From NCBI GenBank assembly GCA_000702525.1, contig JNIN01000002.1, positions 124,001 to 188,000 on the forward strand: DNA of 64,000 nt, given 5' to 3'. Shown here in pieces: positions 9,377 through 19,656 of this stretch. The stretch's first letter is position 1. Every line of letters begins with the position of its first letter. This stretch comes from Lachnospiraceae bacterium AC2012. GTDB lineage: Bacteria > Bacillota > Clostridia > Lachnospirales > Lachnospiraceae. The position numbers and the translations under genes were made by a program. The notes under the pieces were generated by a model. It worked only from the letters and a program-made list of their open reading frames with translations. It made no database searches and was not told the origin of the DNA.

Positions 9377-10962
9377 AAATGAGTGTCACAACTTATGAAA
9401 AAAAGGCTTCCATAAAGAATGGAGTGGGCAGGATGATTTTTTCGCTTCTAGTTTTTATGCTAGAGGTGATTTTCCTGATTTTGCTTTTTTCGACTTTAAA
9501 TAACCACGCAATGTGGATAAATGCTATTACAAGAGTAGTTGCATTACTATTAGTACTTATTTTATATGGTAGCAACATGAATAGCAGTATGAAAATGCCG
9601 TGGATTATTTTGATTTTATTTGCGCCTATTATTGGAGTTGGTATATATCTTGTTGTTGGCTTAAATTCAAAACCGCATAAAATGCGATATAGGTATACGA
9701 AAATAAATGAGGCTCTGAAACCTTTATTAAATGATGAAAATAAAAAAATAAAGAGTAAAAATTCATTTGCACATCTGAATGATAAGAGCGAAGGTTTGGC
9801 TTCCATATCAAATTATATCTATAGATATAGTGGATATCCTGTTTATTCAGATTCTGATATCACCTATTTTTCATCAGCATATGATGGATTAGAAGCTCAG
9901 AAAGCTGCAATGAGAAAGGCTCAGAAATTCATATTTTTCGAATATCACGCTATAGAGGATGACAAGGCTTGGGATGGAATTTTTAAAATCATGAAAGAAA
10001 AGGCTAAAGAAGGTGTTGAGGTTAGAGTCTTTTATGATGATATGGGATCGATAGGATTTATTAATACTGATTTTATTGATCGGTTAGCAAAAGTTGGAAT
10101 TGAATGTAGAGTATTTAATCCATTTGCCCCAGGACTGAATTTGTTTTTAAATAATAGAGACCATAGGAAAATTACTGTGATTGATGGTACCGTAGGTTTT
10201 ACCGGGGGATATAATATTGCAAACGAGTATTTTGGGTTGACGCATCCTTTTGGAGAATGGAAGGATACTGGTGTCAAAATAGAGGGGCCTGCAGTTAATA
10301 GTCTTACCATTACTTTTCTTGAAAATTGGAATGCTGCAGTTGATAAAAAAGTAGAGCTTTCAAAAGAAGATAGAAATAAGTACTTACCAGAGATTGATTA
10401 TGTGAAAAAAGAATCGAGAGGATTCGTTCAACCGTATGCAGATAGCCCTATGGATGATGAGAATTTAGGTGAGAATGTATACATTGGTATTATAAATAAT
10501 TCCCAAAAGTACTGCTTTATAATTACGCCTTATTTAATTATTACAGATGAAATGATTCACGCACTTGGATTGGCGGCTAAGAGGGGCGTAGACGTTAGAG
10601 TGATTACGCCGGGAGTTCCAGACAAAAAAATCGTATATTCTGTTACAAGAAGTTATTATAATACGTTGACGCGCAATGGAGTTCATATTTTTGAATGGAC
10701 TCCCGGATTTTGCCATTGCAAAATGTGTGTATCAGATGATTTAGTAGCTACTTGCGGCACAATTAATTTAGATTATCGCAGCTTTTATCATCATTTTGAA
10801 AATGGATGTATGTATATGGACTGTCAGGCTGTGTTTGATACAAAGCACGACTTTGAAAATATAATTGCTGAAGCAGAGGATGTAACTACAAAATACACGG
10901 GAGTTGGTGGAATATTAAAGTTGAGACAAATGGTTTTGAGACTTTTTGCAGCATTATTTTAA
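9373..10962 (+). CDS. cls: Cardiolipin synthase (phospholipase D family)
   Basis: 529 aa. Two N-terminal membrane helices (about 20-45 and 50-95), then two PLD domains with complete HxKx4D motifs: His264-Lys266-Asp271 and His448-Lys450-Asp455. It condenses phosphatidylglycerol to cardiolipin at the membrane. Starts inside the AraC stop codon (ATGA overlap), with AGGAAG upstream, so the two may be translationally coupled despite unrelated functions. Codon and base use are slightly more AT-rich than the AraC gene, hinting at a different origin, but that is a weak impression. Confidence 0.92.
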   Translation: MKMSVTTYEKKASIKNGVGRMIFSLLVFMLEVIFLILLFSTLNNHAMWINAITRVVALLLVLILYGSNMNSSMKMPWIILILFAPIIGVGIYLVVGLNSKPHKMRYRYTKINEALKPLLNDENKKIKSKNSFAHLNDKSEGLASISNYIYRYSGYPVYSDSDITYFSSAYDGLEAQKAAMRKAQKFIFFEYHAIEDDKAWDGIFKIMKEKAKEGVEVRVFYDDMGSIGFINTDFIDRLAKVGIECRVFNPFAPGLNLFLNNRDHRKITVIDGTVGFTGGYNIANEYFGLTHPFGEWKDTGVKIEGPAVNSLTITFLENWNAAVDKKVELSKEDRNKYLPEIDYVKKESRGFVQPYADSPMDDENLGENVYIGIINNSQKYCFIITPYLIITDEMIHALGLAAKRGVDVRVITPGVPDKKIVYSVTRSYYNTLTRNGVHIFEWTPGFCHCKMCVSDDLVATCGTINLDYRSFYHHFENGCMYMDCQAVFDTKHDFENIIAEAEDVTTKYTGVGGILKLRQMVLRLFAALF

Positions 10963-10986
10963 TTGTAGGATGAAAAAGGGGTTTTT

Positions 10987-11829
10987 ATGGCGAAAACAAA
11001 GAAAAAGAAAGAAATATTATCTTATATCTTCATTGTCATTGGCGCAGTAATGGCTAGTTTTTCGGTTGCGTTGATTTTACTTCCGAATGATGCGATCGAC
11101 TATGGAACTGCGGGCGTGGCGATTATTATCAGCAAACTAACGGGTTTTTCTTTATCACCTTGTGTTTTAGCTGTATTTATCCCGTTTATCGTTGCGGGGT
11201 ACGTATTCCTGGGACGTAGTTTCACGTTTAAAGCAGCCCTCGGTTCCATTGTTTATACCATAGGACTTGATTTTTTTGAGAATGTTCCATTTGAACTCAA
11301 TACGGAACATTTCCTTGCGACGACCTTCGGTGGTGCAATTCTTGGAGCTGGCTTATCGCTAATTCTGAAAAGCGGTGGTTGTATTGACGGCTCTGAAATA
11401 CTTGCGAATATTATCGTGAAAAAATTGGGCGATAAGACGGGGCGAAATTATAGTATGACGCCCTTCTTATTATTGTTTAATGCACTTGTTTATCTGACCG
11501 TATTCTTTGTGATTGATGTGACAGCGGCACTGCTTAGTTTGCTTGTATATATTGTAGCAACCGCGTTGATTGATCATTTCACAGATCATTTCGAAGCTGT
11601 GAAGCAGGTAACTATTATCACACAAGACCCGGATGGCATTATTTATGATATTAAGAATAAACTAAATAAGACATGTACGATTATGGATTCTAGAGGTGCG
11701 ATTGCTGGAAATAATAATACACTGATTTGTTATGTCAGTTATTTCGAATTACCGATTATGAAGGAAATCATTTCTACACATTCGGGTAGTTTCAGTACCG
11801 TTTCAACAATTGATGAGATTCTTCGTTAG
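10987..11829 (+). CDS. YitT family membrane protein with DUF2179
   Basis: 280 aa. Five or six hydrophobic segments in residues 10-185 (e.g. SYIFIVIGAVMASFSVALIL), with the family GAILGAGLSLILKSGGCIDGSEILA region, then a soluble DUF2179 domain (about 205-280, ending GSFSTVSTIDEILR). Function of the family is not settled; a transporter-like role is often assumed. A GGGG purine stretch lies 7 nt before the ATG. The stop codon is inside the first of three GTTAG/CTAAC dyads leading into the enolase gene. Confidence 0.85.
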   Translation: MAKTKKKKEILSYIFIVIGAVMASFSVALILLPNDAIDYGTAGVAIIISKLTGFSLSPCVLAVFIPFIVAGYVFLGRSFTFKAALGSIVYTIGLDFFENVPFELNTEHFLATTFGGAILGAGLSLILKSGGCIDGSEILANIIVKKLGDKTGRNYSMTPFLLLFNALVYLTVFFVIDVTAALLSLLVYIVATALIDHFTDHFEAVKQVTIITQDPDGIIYDIKNKLNKTCTIMDSRGAIAGNNNTLICYVSYFELPIMKEIISTHSGSFSTVSTIDEILR

Positions 11830-11909
11830 AAAAAACTAACAAAATTCCTTTTCTGGATTGACATAAGTGTTAGAGTATACTAACATAATAATTGTTAGCG
11901 ACAGCTAAC
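11825..11909. promoter_or_regulatory. Three GTTAG/CTAAC dyads around the enolase promoter
   Basis: GTTAG-N6-CTAAC at 11825-11840, TGTTAG-N6-CTAACA at 11868-11885 over the promoter, and GTTAGC-N4-GCTAAC at 11894-11909. The repeated half-site suggests a dimeric regulator (operators of this shape are common for MarR/TetR-type proteins). The regulator is not identifiable here. Confidence 0.5.
11858..11886 (+). promoter_or_regulatory. Sigma-A-type promoter of enolase
   Basis: TTGACA at 11858-11863, 17-nt spacer, TAACAT at 11881-11886. A GTTAG/CTAAC dyad covers the spacer and -10 region. Confidence 0.65.
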
Positions 11910-11940
11910 GCTTTTGTGTAAATCATGTGCAATCCTCTTC

Positions 11941-11973
11941 TCACAATCACTTACCACCAATTTTTGATTGTGA
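11941..11973 (+). other. Leader hairpin before enolase
   Basis: TCACAATCA (11941-11949) pairs with TGATTGTGA (11965-11973) in the 5-prime leader, 43 nt before the start codon. No T run follows closely, so it is more likely an mRNA structure than a terminator. Confidence 0.4.
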
Positions 11974-12012
11974 AGGGGTTTGTCGTGATAGAGTAAGAAA
12001 GGAGTTAATTAG

Positions 12013-13317
<1,305 letters not shown>

Positions 13318-13325
13318 TTGACGGA

Positions 13326-13344
13326 TGGTCCCTTGGGGACGGGG
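13326..13344. repeat. REP-like palindrome, copy 1
   Basis: GGTCCCTTGGGGACGGGGT, a small hairpin (GTCCC/GGGAC). The same motif recurs at 13426 and its inverted end at 13942, next to a decayed REP-associated transposase. Confidence 0.6.
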
Positions 13345-13370
13345 TTCGTGGCTCATTTTAGAAAAATAGG

Positions 13371-13410
13371 AAACCGAGTCGGTGGCAATAGCCAGCCGGC
13401 TCGGTTTTTT
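13371..13410 (+). terminator. Enolase terminator
   Basis: Stem AAACCGAG-TCGG-TGGC with GCCA-GCCGG-CTCGGTTT, loop AATA, followed by TTTTTT. Confidence 0.85.
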
Positions 13411-13420
13411 GCTGTGGTGG

Positions 13421-13952
13421 AAAATGGTCCCTCGGGGACGGGGTCAAATGGTTCATTTGCAGAGTCTTTTTACCGTGGATGGTGAGATATCCATCAGTCT
13501 TGCGACTTGTTTAACCGTTAATCCTTGTTTTCGTAAAACGCGTACATATAGATTTCTCTCTTCTCGGGAGATGTGAGCTGCTTCAGAGGTTGAGGCAAGC
13601 TTCGTTACAGATTTAAAGATGCTAAGAGCTTTTTTGTCGTCATAGAAATGATTCTTATTCTCAAATTCACGCTCGTCCATCGCAAAATTACCAGCGTCAT
13701 AATCACGCATGAAAAATGCATACAATTGTTCTTTGGTGCCTGCAATTTCGTACGCGAAAGTTGTATCGATCAAGAGATTTTTTTGTCCATAATAGGAATT
13801 ATAGCTGCTCCAACGATATTCAGATGGGAAACGGCACATTTGTGCATGCACCGGATTATTGTGGATATAAATAAGAACAGCAAGAAAAGACCTATCATTT
13901 TCAATAGGGGTGCTGTAAAATCGTTCTTGGAAAAGGTGAAAGGGACCATTTT
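13421..13952 (-). mobile_element. Degenerate RAYT (REP-associated transposase) element
   Basis: Bounded by a perfect 12-bp inverted repeat: AAAATGGTCCCT (13421-13432) and AGGGACCATTTT (13941-13952). The left end continues into a REP-like hairpin. It contains only the C-terminal half of the transposase, so it appears to be an internally deleted copy that kept both ends. It ends just 5 bp before the MATE gene ribosome site. Confidence 0.65.
13453..13947 (-). pseudogene. REP-associated tyrosine transposase, C-terminal fragment
   Basis: The minus-strand frame is open from 13947 to 13453 and reads LFQERFYSTPIENDRSFLAV, then IYIHNNPVHA and YRWSSYNSY, typical of the distal half of Y1 (IS200-like) RAYT proteins, then a C-terminal HTH (LTVKQVARLMDISPSTVKRL). 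The N-terminal HUH catalytic core and start are absent: the frame begins exactly at the GGTCCC end repeat. Non-functional as a transposase. Confidence 0.75.
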
Positions 13953-13968
13953 AGATATGGAGGTTACA

Positions 13969-15327
13969 ATGGCAAAGACAAAAGCAATGACAGAAGGTAG
14001 TATCCTTCCACAAATTCTTAAATTTTCTATTCCATTATTACTTGGAAATCTGGTTCAGCAAACCTACAATTTCATCGATGCAATGATTGTTGGAAATGTT
14101 CTCGGACCGAATGCGCTCGGTGCAGTAGGAGCTTCCAGTTCCGTGCAGTTTTTAGTCCTCGGCATGTGTATCGGATTATGTCTGGGATTTGCAGTTCCGG
14201 TTGCACAACGATTCGGCGCAGGAGAATATGAGAGTATGCGTAAGTACATTTATAATGCATATATTTTGACATTTGCGGGAGCTGTGATCATTACCGGCGC
14301 ATGTACTTTGGCCTGTTCAACAATTTTGAAAATTTTGCAGACACCATCGGATATCTTTTCCGATGCATATAGCTATCTGTTTATTATATTTCTCGGAATA
14401 CCATGTACCTTGCTGTATAATCTTCTTTCTTCGAATTTAAGAGCAGTAGGAGATTCGACCACGCCATTTATTTTCCTTTTGATTTCTGCAGTATTAAATA
14501 TTGTTTTAGATCTGACGTTTATTATTGTTTTTAAGATGGGGGTGAGTGGTGCAGCGCTTGCGACGATTTCCTCCCAAGGTGTCTCAGGAATTCTCTGTGC
14601 CATCTATATGACAAGGAAATTCCCAGTTTTACGAGTACAACGCGGTGTTCAGCGATTTAGCTGGCGACGTGCCAGAACACTTCTTGCTATGGGAATTCCT
14701 ATGGGACTTCAGTATTCTATTACAGCCATTGGATCGATGGTAATGCAGTCTGCAAATAATGGATTAGGAACGATTTATACATCTGCATTCTCCGCCGCCA
14801 TGCGAATTAAGCAGATGACCATGTGTCCATTCGATGCGATTGCATCAGCTGTATCAACTTTCGCTGGGCAGAATTATGGCGCAGGAAAACCGGATCGAAT
14901 CAAGCGCGGTATCCGCGAGGGCGCACTTGTTGGCGCTGGATACGGTGTGGTAATTGGAATTATCTTGATATTCTTCGGTCAGGAAATGTCCATGGCCTTC
15001 ATTAACAAGAATGCTGTAAATGCGACGGAAATTCTTGCTGCAGCTGGAAAATATCTGGCATGCCTTGGATTCTTCTACTGGTCACTAGGATTATTGAATA
15101 CTTGTAGATTGGCAGTACAGGGGCTTGGATATTCGCATTTGGCAATTATTTCTGGTGTTATAGAAATGATTGCGCGTACCTTTGTCAGCCTTGTATTTGT
15201 TCCGATTTTCAAATTCAACGCTATCTGTTTTGCAGATCAGACCGCTTGGGTGACGGCGACAATCTATAGTTGTGTGATCTGTATCTATGTGGTTAGAAAA
15301 GTGACAAAAACAATTAAGGCTGAGTAA
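13969..15327 (+). CDS. MATE family efflux transporter
   Basis: 452 aa from the ATG at 13969 (MAKTKAMTEGSILPQIL), preceded by GGAGG 6 nt upstream. The same frame is open further upstream but runs through the RAYT remnant and has no ribosome site. About 12 hydrophobic segments, with the MATE motifs PLLLGNLVQQTYNFIDAMIVG and SAVSTFAGQNYGAG. Cation-coupled export of drugs or metabolites across the cytoplasmic membrane. Its upstream region has been replaced by the end of the RAYT element, so its promoter may lie within that remnant. Confidence 0.9.
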   Translation: MAKTKAMTEGSILPQILKFSIPLLLGNLVQQTYNFIDAMIVGNVLGPNALGAVGASSSVQFLVLGMCIGLCLGFAVPVAQRFGAGEYESMRKYIYNAYILTFAGAVIITGACTLACSTILKILQTPSDIFSDAYSYLFIIFLGIPCTLLYNLLSSNLRAVGDSTTPFIFLLISAVLNIVLDLTFIIVFKMGVSGAALATISSQGVSGILCAIYMTRKFPVLRVQRGVQRFSWRRARTLLAMGIPMGLQYSITAIGSMVMQSANNGLGTIYTSAFSAAMRIKQMTMCPFDAIASAVSTFAGQNYGAGKPDRIKRGIREGALVGAGYGVVIGIILIFFGQEMSMAFINKNAVNATEILAAAGKYLACLGFFYWSLGLLNTCRLAVQGLGYSHLAIISGVIEMIARTFVSLVFVPIFKFNAICFADQTAWVTATIYSCVICIYVVRKVTKTIKAE

Positions 15328-15352
15328 TTATTTTAAGGATTTTTACCCGTTT

Positions 15353-15369
15353 GGTACGAAATATGTACC
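15353..15369. promoter_or_regulatory. Inverted repeat GGTAC-N7-GTACC
   Basis: Perfect 5-bp dyad between the MATE gene and the DUF7010-like gene, about 80 bp before the latter. Possible operator for the downstream three-gene unit; no T run follows, so not a terminator. Confidence 0.3.
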
Positions 15370-15448
15370 GCTTAGTTTGATCTATATTGTTTGCTTACTT
15401 AGTTCTTCATAAAATAACAATACATTTAAAATTTTGGGAGGAACTATT

Positions 15449-16021
15449 ATGAGCGAAACAATCCATGCAGAGGAACTTTGTGCTTTACAAGAATTAAAGT
15501 TGGCATCACAAAAAGAGCAAAAAAAGGGACTACCATTCATGTTAAGTTCAGTTATCATCTGGACAATTATCCTGTATATCAGAACTCTTCCACAGAGTGT
15601 AGATACTTTAAACTGGTATACCTTGATGTGTTCTTGTTTGCTGATGCCTTTTTCTATGTTTTTTGGAAAAATATTGAACGTGCAGTTGTTCAAAAAATCA
15701 ACGAATCCAATCGACAAACTTGGCTTTTTATTTACAATGAACCAAACACTTTATATGGTAATTGTGATCTGGTCGTTTCAAGCAAATCCGAAAAGCTTGA
15801 TTATGATTTATGCAATCGTTTTTGCAGGACATCTTTTGCCATATAGTTGGATTTATGAATCTATATCGTATAAAATAATAGCAATTATTGAAACGATAGG
15901 TATCATAAGCATTTTTTCATTTTATAATGAATTGGCGATGATTCTTTTTGTGATTTGTTGTCAAATAATCCTATGCGTTTCTTTATGGATAGATGTAAAG
16001 AAATTTGAATGCAAAATATAG
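15449..16021 (+). CDS. DUF7010-like membrane protein
   Basis: 190 aa from the ATG at 15449 (MSETIHAEELCALQELK) with GGAGG 8 nt upstream. Four to six hydrophobic segments (e.g. SSVIIWTIILYIRTL, LGFLFTMNQTLYMVIVIW, IMIYAIVFAGHLLPYSWIY). The pattern KKGLPF(M/I)L followed by LLMP and the HLLP(Y)SWIY block resembles the DUF7010 family; function unknown. It lies 17 bp before a LytTR regulator and may be its target. Confidence 0.6.
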   Translation: MSETIHAEELCALQELKLASQKEQKKGLPFMLSSVIIWTIILYIRTLPQSVDTLNWYTLMCSCLLMPFSMFFGKILNVQLFKKSTNPIDKLGFLFTMNQTLYMVIVIWSFQANPKSLIMIYAIVFAGHLLPYSWIYESISYKIIAIIETIGIISIFSFYNELAMILFVICCQIILCVSLWIDVKKFECKI

Positions 16022-16038
16022 TGAAGAAGGATTAAAAA

Positions 16039-16476
16039 TTGAAGGTTGATATTATTGAGGCTCAAAAATATGAAAAAACTTGTGTGGAGATACATTGTAA
16101 GAAAACTACAAACGAAATAGAATCATTAAAAAATTATATTACTCGATTTGAATCTTTTATCACTGCAACCGATGAAGATACATTATATAAGATTCCTATA
16201 AATTCTATTTTATATATTGAGTCAGTGGATAAAAAAACATTTCTTTATACGAATAATCGCGTATTACGAACTCCATTAAAATTATATGAAATAGAGGAGC
16301 AGCTGAATACAAAACAATTCTTTCGATGCTCCAAATCAATGATTATAAATCTTACAAAGGTTGAGAAACTAAAACCAGAAATTACAAGAAATGTCATTGC
16401 GACACTTTCAAATAATGAGAAGGTAATCATTTCCAGACGTTACGTAAGTGAATTAAAGAAGTTACTTGAGATATAG
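16039..16476 (+). CDS. LytTR-domain transcriptional regulator
   Basis: 145 aa, TTG start at 16039 with GAAGG upstream. C-terminal LytTR DNA-binding domain (about 50-145): DTLYKIPINSILYIESVDKK, FFRCSKSMIINLTKVEKL. No receiver domain, so a stand-alone LytTR of the kind paired with DUF3021 membrane proteins. The partner starts 24 bp downstream. A second such pair lies at 24553-25437 on the other strand. Confidence 0.88.
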   Translation: MKVDIIEAQKYEKTCVEIHCKKTTNEIESLKNYITRFESFITATDEDTLYKIPINSILYIESVDKKTFLYTNNRVLRTPLKLYEIEEQLNTKQFFRCSKSMIINLTKVEKLKPEITRNVIATLSNNEKVIISRRYVSELKKLLEI

Positions 16477-16500
16477 ATAGGTGAGAGAAAGAGGTTTATT

Positions 16501-17010
16501 ATGAAAAATCAAATATCTAGTGAGGGGATAAAAAAAGCATTTATAAATGTGAGAAATATTTTTGCCTGGAGTTATGCTTGGTTGGTTATATGCACAATCA
16601 TTGTTATGTTAATGACGGGTTCCAACACGATTTCTTTATCATTCCTAAAAAACCTTTTATTATTATCCGCTTGGGGATCTGTATGTTTTACCTTTGTATT
16701 TTTAAATAAAAAATGGGAACTTCGAGGATTTATCTTTCAATTGACATTGTTCTATATTTTGTTTATTCCGGTGGAAACGATATTGTTTTTTATGATGGGT
16801 ATTTTAGGTAGTCCAGCCAATAAAATAAGTTGGGGAATATTTCTATTTATCATTTTGTTCCTATATGTGATATCTTTATTCATTGATACATTTGTAATGA
16901 AGAAAAAAGGATTTTTTTATACGTATCAATTAAAAAAGTATAATCGTTCCATTGTGGAAGATAGAAGAAACGAGCATACTTCATGTAATGGCTTTAGTGA
17001 AAAAAGCTAG
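16501..17010 (+). CDS. DUF3021 membrane protein, partner of LytTR
   Basis: 169 aa with four predicted transmembrane helices (about 20-42, 48-68, 78-102, 112-138) and a basic cytoplasmic tail. DUF3021 proteins are normally encoded directly after a stand-alone LytTR and are thought to hold it inactive at the membrane. Here the gene follows the LytTR gene by 24 bp; the transcript ends in the bidirectional terminator at 17013. Confidence 0.8.
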   Translation: MKNQISSEGIKKAFINVRNIFAWSYAWLVICTIIVMLMTGSNTISLSFLKNLLLLSAWGSVCFTFVFLNKKWELRGFIFQLTLFYILFIPVETILFFMMGILGSPANKISWGIFLFIILFLYVISLFIDTFVMKKKGFFYTYQLKKYNRSIVEDRRNEHTSCNGFSEKS

Positions 17011-17012
17011 TG

Positions 17013-17044
17013 ATAATAGGGGGGACTCAACCCCCTATTATTTT
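17013..17044. terminator. Bidirectional terminator between DUF3021 and pdxT
   Basis: Stem TAATAGGGGG / CCCCCTATTA with a short loop, followed by TTTT on the plus strand. The pdxT stop codon falls in the loop. Confidence 0.75.
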
Positions 17045-17593
17045 GCAGAAATACTCGTGAACATCCGTTGCATTATCCAACTCCGGATGAAATGCTGTAA
17101 CCAGTTGGTTCCCTTGTCGGGCAGCAACAATATTTCCATCGATTGTTGCAAGAACTGTCACATCATCAGAAACCTGCGTGATGTATGGTGCACGGATAAA
17201 CGTCATAGGAATCTTCCCGACGCCATGAAACATAGATTCTGTATGAAAACTTCCCAATTGGCGACCGTAAGCATTTCTGGTCACAGTGATATGCATTGTA
17301 CCCAGGTGTTTACTGTCGTCATTTTCTATGTTACTAGCTAAGAGAATCATGCCGGCACAAGTTCCAAAAGTTGGAAGACCATTTTCTATTCGTCTTTTTA
17401 ATTCATCATATAAATCCAGGTCATGTAGAAGTTTTCCTTGGACCGTGCTTTCTCCGCCAGGGATAATCAGCCCGTCAAAAGGCTGAGATAAATCCTTTTT
17501 TTGGCGAATCTCTATGGTAGAAATCCCTAGGCGATGTAACATTTTTTCATGCTCTAGAAAGGCACCCTGTAGTGCTAAAACAGCGATTGTCAT
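17027..17593 (-). CDS. pdxT: Glutaminase subunit of pyridoxal 5-phosphate synthase
   Basis: 188 aa from the ATG at 17593 (MTIAVLALQGAFLEHE), with AAGGGG upstream; an in-frame extension overlaps pdxS and is unlikely. Class I amidotransferase: oxyanion strand IPGGEST, nucleophile in GTCAGMILLA, and the His-Glu pair in FHPEL. It supplies ammonia from glutamine to PdxS. It follows pdxS with a 1-bp gap, so they are co-translated. Confidence 0.95.
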   Translation of the reverse strand: MTIAVLALQGAFLEHEKMLHRLGISTIEIRQKKDLSQPFDGLIIPGGESTVQGKLLHDLDLYDELKRRIENGLPTFGTCAGMILLASNIENDDSKHLGTMHITVTRNAYGRQLGSFHTESMFHGVGKIPMTFIRAPYITQVSDDVTVLATIDGNIVAARQGNQLVTAFHPELDNATDVHEYFCKIIGG

Positions 17594-17594
17594 C

Positions 17595-18470
17595 TTATTT
17601 GCCCCTTTCTGCCATGAGAATTTCGATTTCATTTTCGTTTATACCCACCATGGCTTCCCCTAGATTTTCCGATAACTTCGCCAGGAGAGCGGCATCCTTG
17701 TAATTAGTTACAGCCTGAACGATTGCTGCAGCACGTTTTCTAGGATTTCCAGATTTGAATATTCCAGAGCCTACAAAGACGCCTTCCGCGCCTAATTGCA
17801 TCATTAGCGCAGCATCTGCGGGTGTTGCGATACCGCCGGCAGCAAAATTAACGACTGGTAATTTGCCATTTTCATGAACGTATCGAACCAGTTCATATGG
17901 AACCGCTAATTCTTTGCTTTTATCAAATAATTCGTCTTCCGACATCGATGTAATACGACGTATTTCAGACTGCATCAATCGCATATGTCTTACGGCCTGG
18001 ACGACATCACCGGTTCCAGGTTCGCCTTTGGTTCGAATCATGGAGGCTCCTTCATTAATTCGTCGTAGAGCCTCGCCTAAATCTTTTGCACCACAGACAA
18101 ATGGTACATCAAATTTTGTTTTATCAATATGATATTTATCATCTGCAGGTGATAATACTTCGGATTCATCAATATAATCAATCTCGATTGCCTGTAAAAT
18201 CTGTGCTTCAGCGAAGTGTCCGATGCGGCATTTTGCCATTACAGGGATGGAAACCGCTTTCTGAATACCCTGAATCATTTTCGGATCACTCATACGGGAA
18301 ACGCCGCCTGCTGCACGAATGTCGGCGGGGATTCTTTCTAATGCCATGACGGCACATGCACCGGCTTCCTCCGCAATTTTTGCCTGTTCCGGTGTCGTAA
18401 CATCCATAATTACGCCGCCTTTTAACATCTGTGCTAAATTTTTGTTGAGTTCATATCTTTTGTTTGACAT
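17595..18470 (-). CDS. pdxS: Pyridoxal 5-phosphate synthase catalytic subunit
   Basis: 291 aa, full length. Highly conserved family: [20 protein letters not shown], catalytic Lys region [28 protein letters not shown] and [20 protein letters not shown]. It makes PLP directly from ribose 5-phosphate, glyceraldehyde 3-phosphate and ammonia. Divergent from a MocR-type regulator (18574), the usual PdxR arrangement. Confidence 0.97.
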   Translation of the reverse strand: MSNKRYELNKNLAQMLKGGVIMDVTTPEQAKIAEEAGACAVMALERIPADIRAAGGVSRMSDPKMIQGIQKAVSIPVMAKCRIGHFAEAQILQAIEIDYIDESEVLSPADDKYHIDKTKFDVPFVCGAKDLGEALRRINEGASMIRTKGEPGTGDVVQAVRHMRLMQSEIRRITSMSEDELFDKSKELAVPYELVRYVHENGKLPVVNFAAGGIATPADAALMMQLGAEGVFVGSGIFKSGNPRKRAAAIVQAVTNYKDAALLAKLSENLGEAMVGINENEIEILMAERGK

Positions 18471-18515
18471 TTTTGTAATCTCCTTCTTTTTTTTCTTGTC
18501 ATTATAATTTAAAAT

Positions 18516-18534
18516 TGGATATATGAAATATCCA
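18516..18534. promoter_or_regulatory. Dyad TGGATAT-N5-ATATCCA between pdxS and pdxR
   Basis: Perfect 7-bp inverted repeat in the divergent promoter region, 45 bp from the pdxS start and 39 bp before the pdxR start. A reasonable PdxR operator candidate; binding is inferred from position only. Confidence 0.45.
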
Positions 18535-18573
18535 GTTTGAATATATTGTTTATATGCAGAAGGAAATGATAGG

Positions 18574-19635
18574 ATGGAATCTAAAAAAGAAGCTCGTTAT
18601 ATTCAGATATATCAGCATTTAAAGGAGGGGATTATCCGGGGGGATTTTCCCTGTGGGACGAAACTTCCTTCCCGAAATAATATGGCGGAGGAGATGCAAG
18701 TAAGTGTTATTACCATTAAACACGCCTATGAACTTTTGTGTGATGAAGGCTATGTGGAAGCTAAAGAGCGTAGTGGTTATTATGTGATTTTTCGGAAGGA
18801 TGACGGTTTTATCGCAACCGCTGCAACGCCACATTTGCTAAAAATCGTGCCGCAAATACAGGCAGATGAAACATTTCCCTTGGGTATTTTGACACGAACC
18901 ATGCGTCGAGTGATGAATGACTATGGGGAATTTATTTTGCAGAAGTCGCCGAATAAGGGCTGTCTGGAATTTCGTGAAACCATATGTCGCTATCTATCTA
19001 GAAATAGAGGGATTCATGCTACGCCGGAGCAAATCGTTATAGGTTCAGGCTCGGAATATCTATATCATCTGATTGTTGGGATTTTTGGAAAAGATACGGT
19101 GATTGCACTAGAATCTCCGTCTTATCCAAGGATTCAGCAGGTTTATGAGATGGCAACCGTAGAATGTGAAATGTTACCGCTAGCGCATGATGGAATCGAT
19201 AGTCAATCGCTTAAAATATCCAGAGCAAGTGTTTTACATATTTCCCCTTATCGAAGTTTTCCATCGGGCATAACGGCAAGTGCGTCTAAGAAATATGAAT
19301 ATGTACGCTGGGCAGAGCGGCCAAATCATTATATCATTGAAGATGATTTCGAATCGGAGTTTTCTCTATCAAGGAAACCGGAAGAAACGATCTATACGCT
19401 GACGTCGCAGGACAATGTTATCTATATGAATAGTTTTTCAAAGAGTATTTCGCCATCTCTTCGTGTGGCTTATATGGTATTGCCGAAGAAACTGGTGGAA
19501 GTGTATGATAAAAAAATGGGATTCTATGCTTGTACCGTCCCGACATTTGAGCAACTTGTTATTCATGAATTAATACAAAATGGCGATTTTGAACGCCATT
19601 TAAATCGTATTCGAAGAAAGAAACGAAAGGAATAA
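18574..19635 (+). pseudogene. pdxR: MocR/PdxR-type regulator lacking the C-terminus
   Basis: 353 codons, where PdxR/GabR-type proteins are about 460-480. The GntR wHTH is intact (about 8-75: IIRGDFPCGTKLPSRNNMAE). The aminotransferase-like domain starts near 100 and keeps the PLP lysine region SFSKSISPSLRVAY. The frame stops right after HLNRIRRKKRKE, where the family normally continues with RRKYRRRRD and about 100 more residues. No continuation is visible in other frames; the response regulator begins 21 bp later. This suggests a deletion. It may still bind DNA, but PLP sensing is probably impaired. Confidence 0.75.
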
Positions 19636-19656
19636 AGACAGAGGACTTGTTGTAAG

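Noticed and set aside
13648-13968. N-terminal extension of the MATE protein
   Set aside because: Runs through the RAYT remnant; GGAGG sits just before the ATG at 13969, where family similarity begins.
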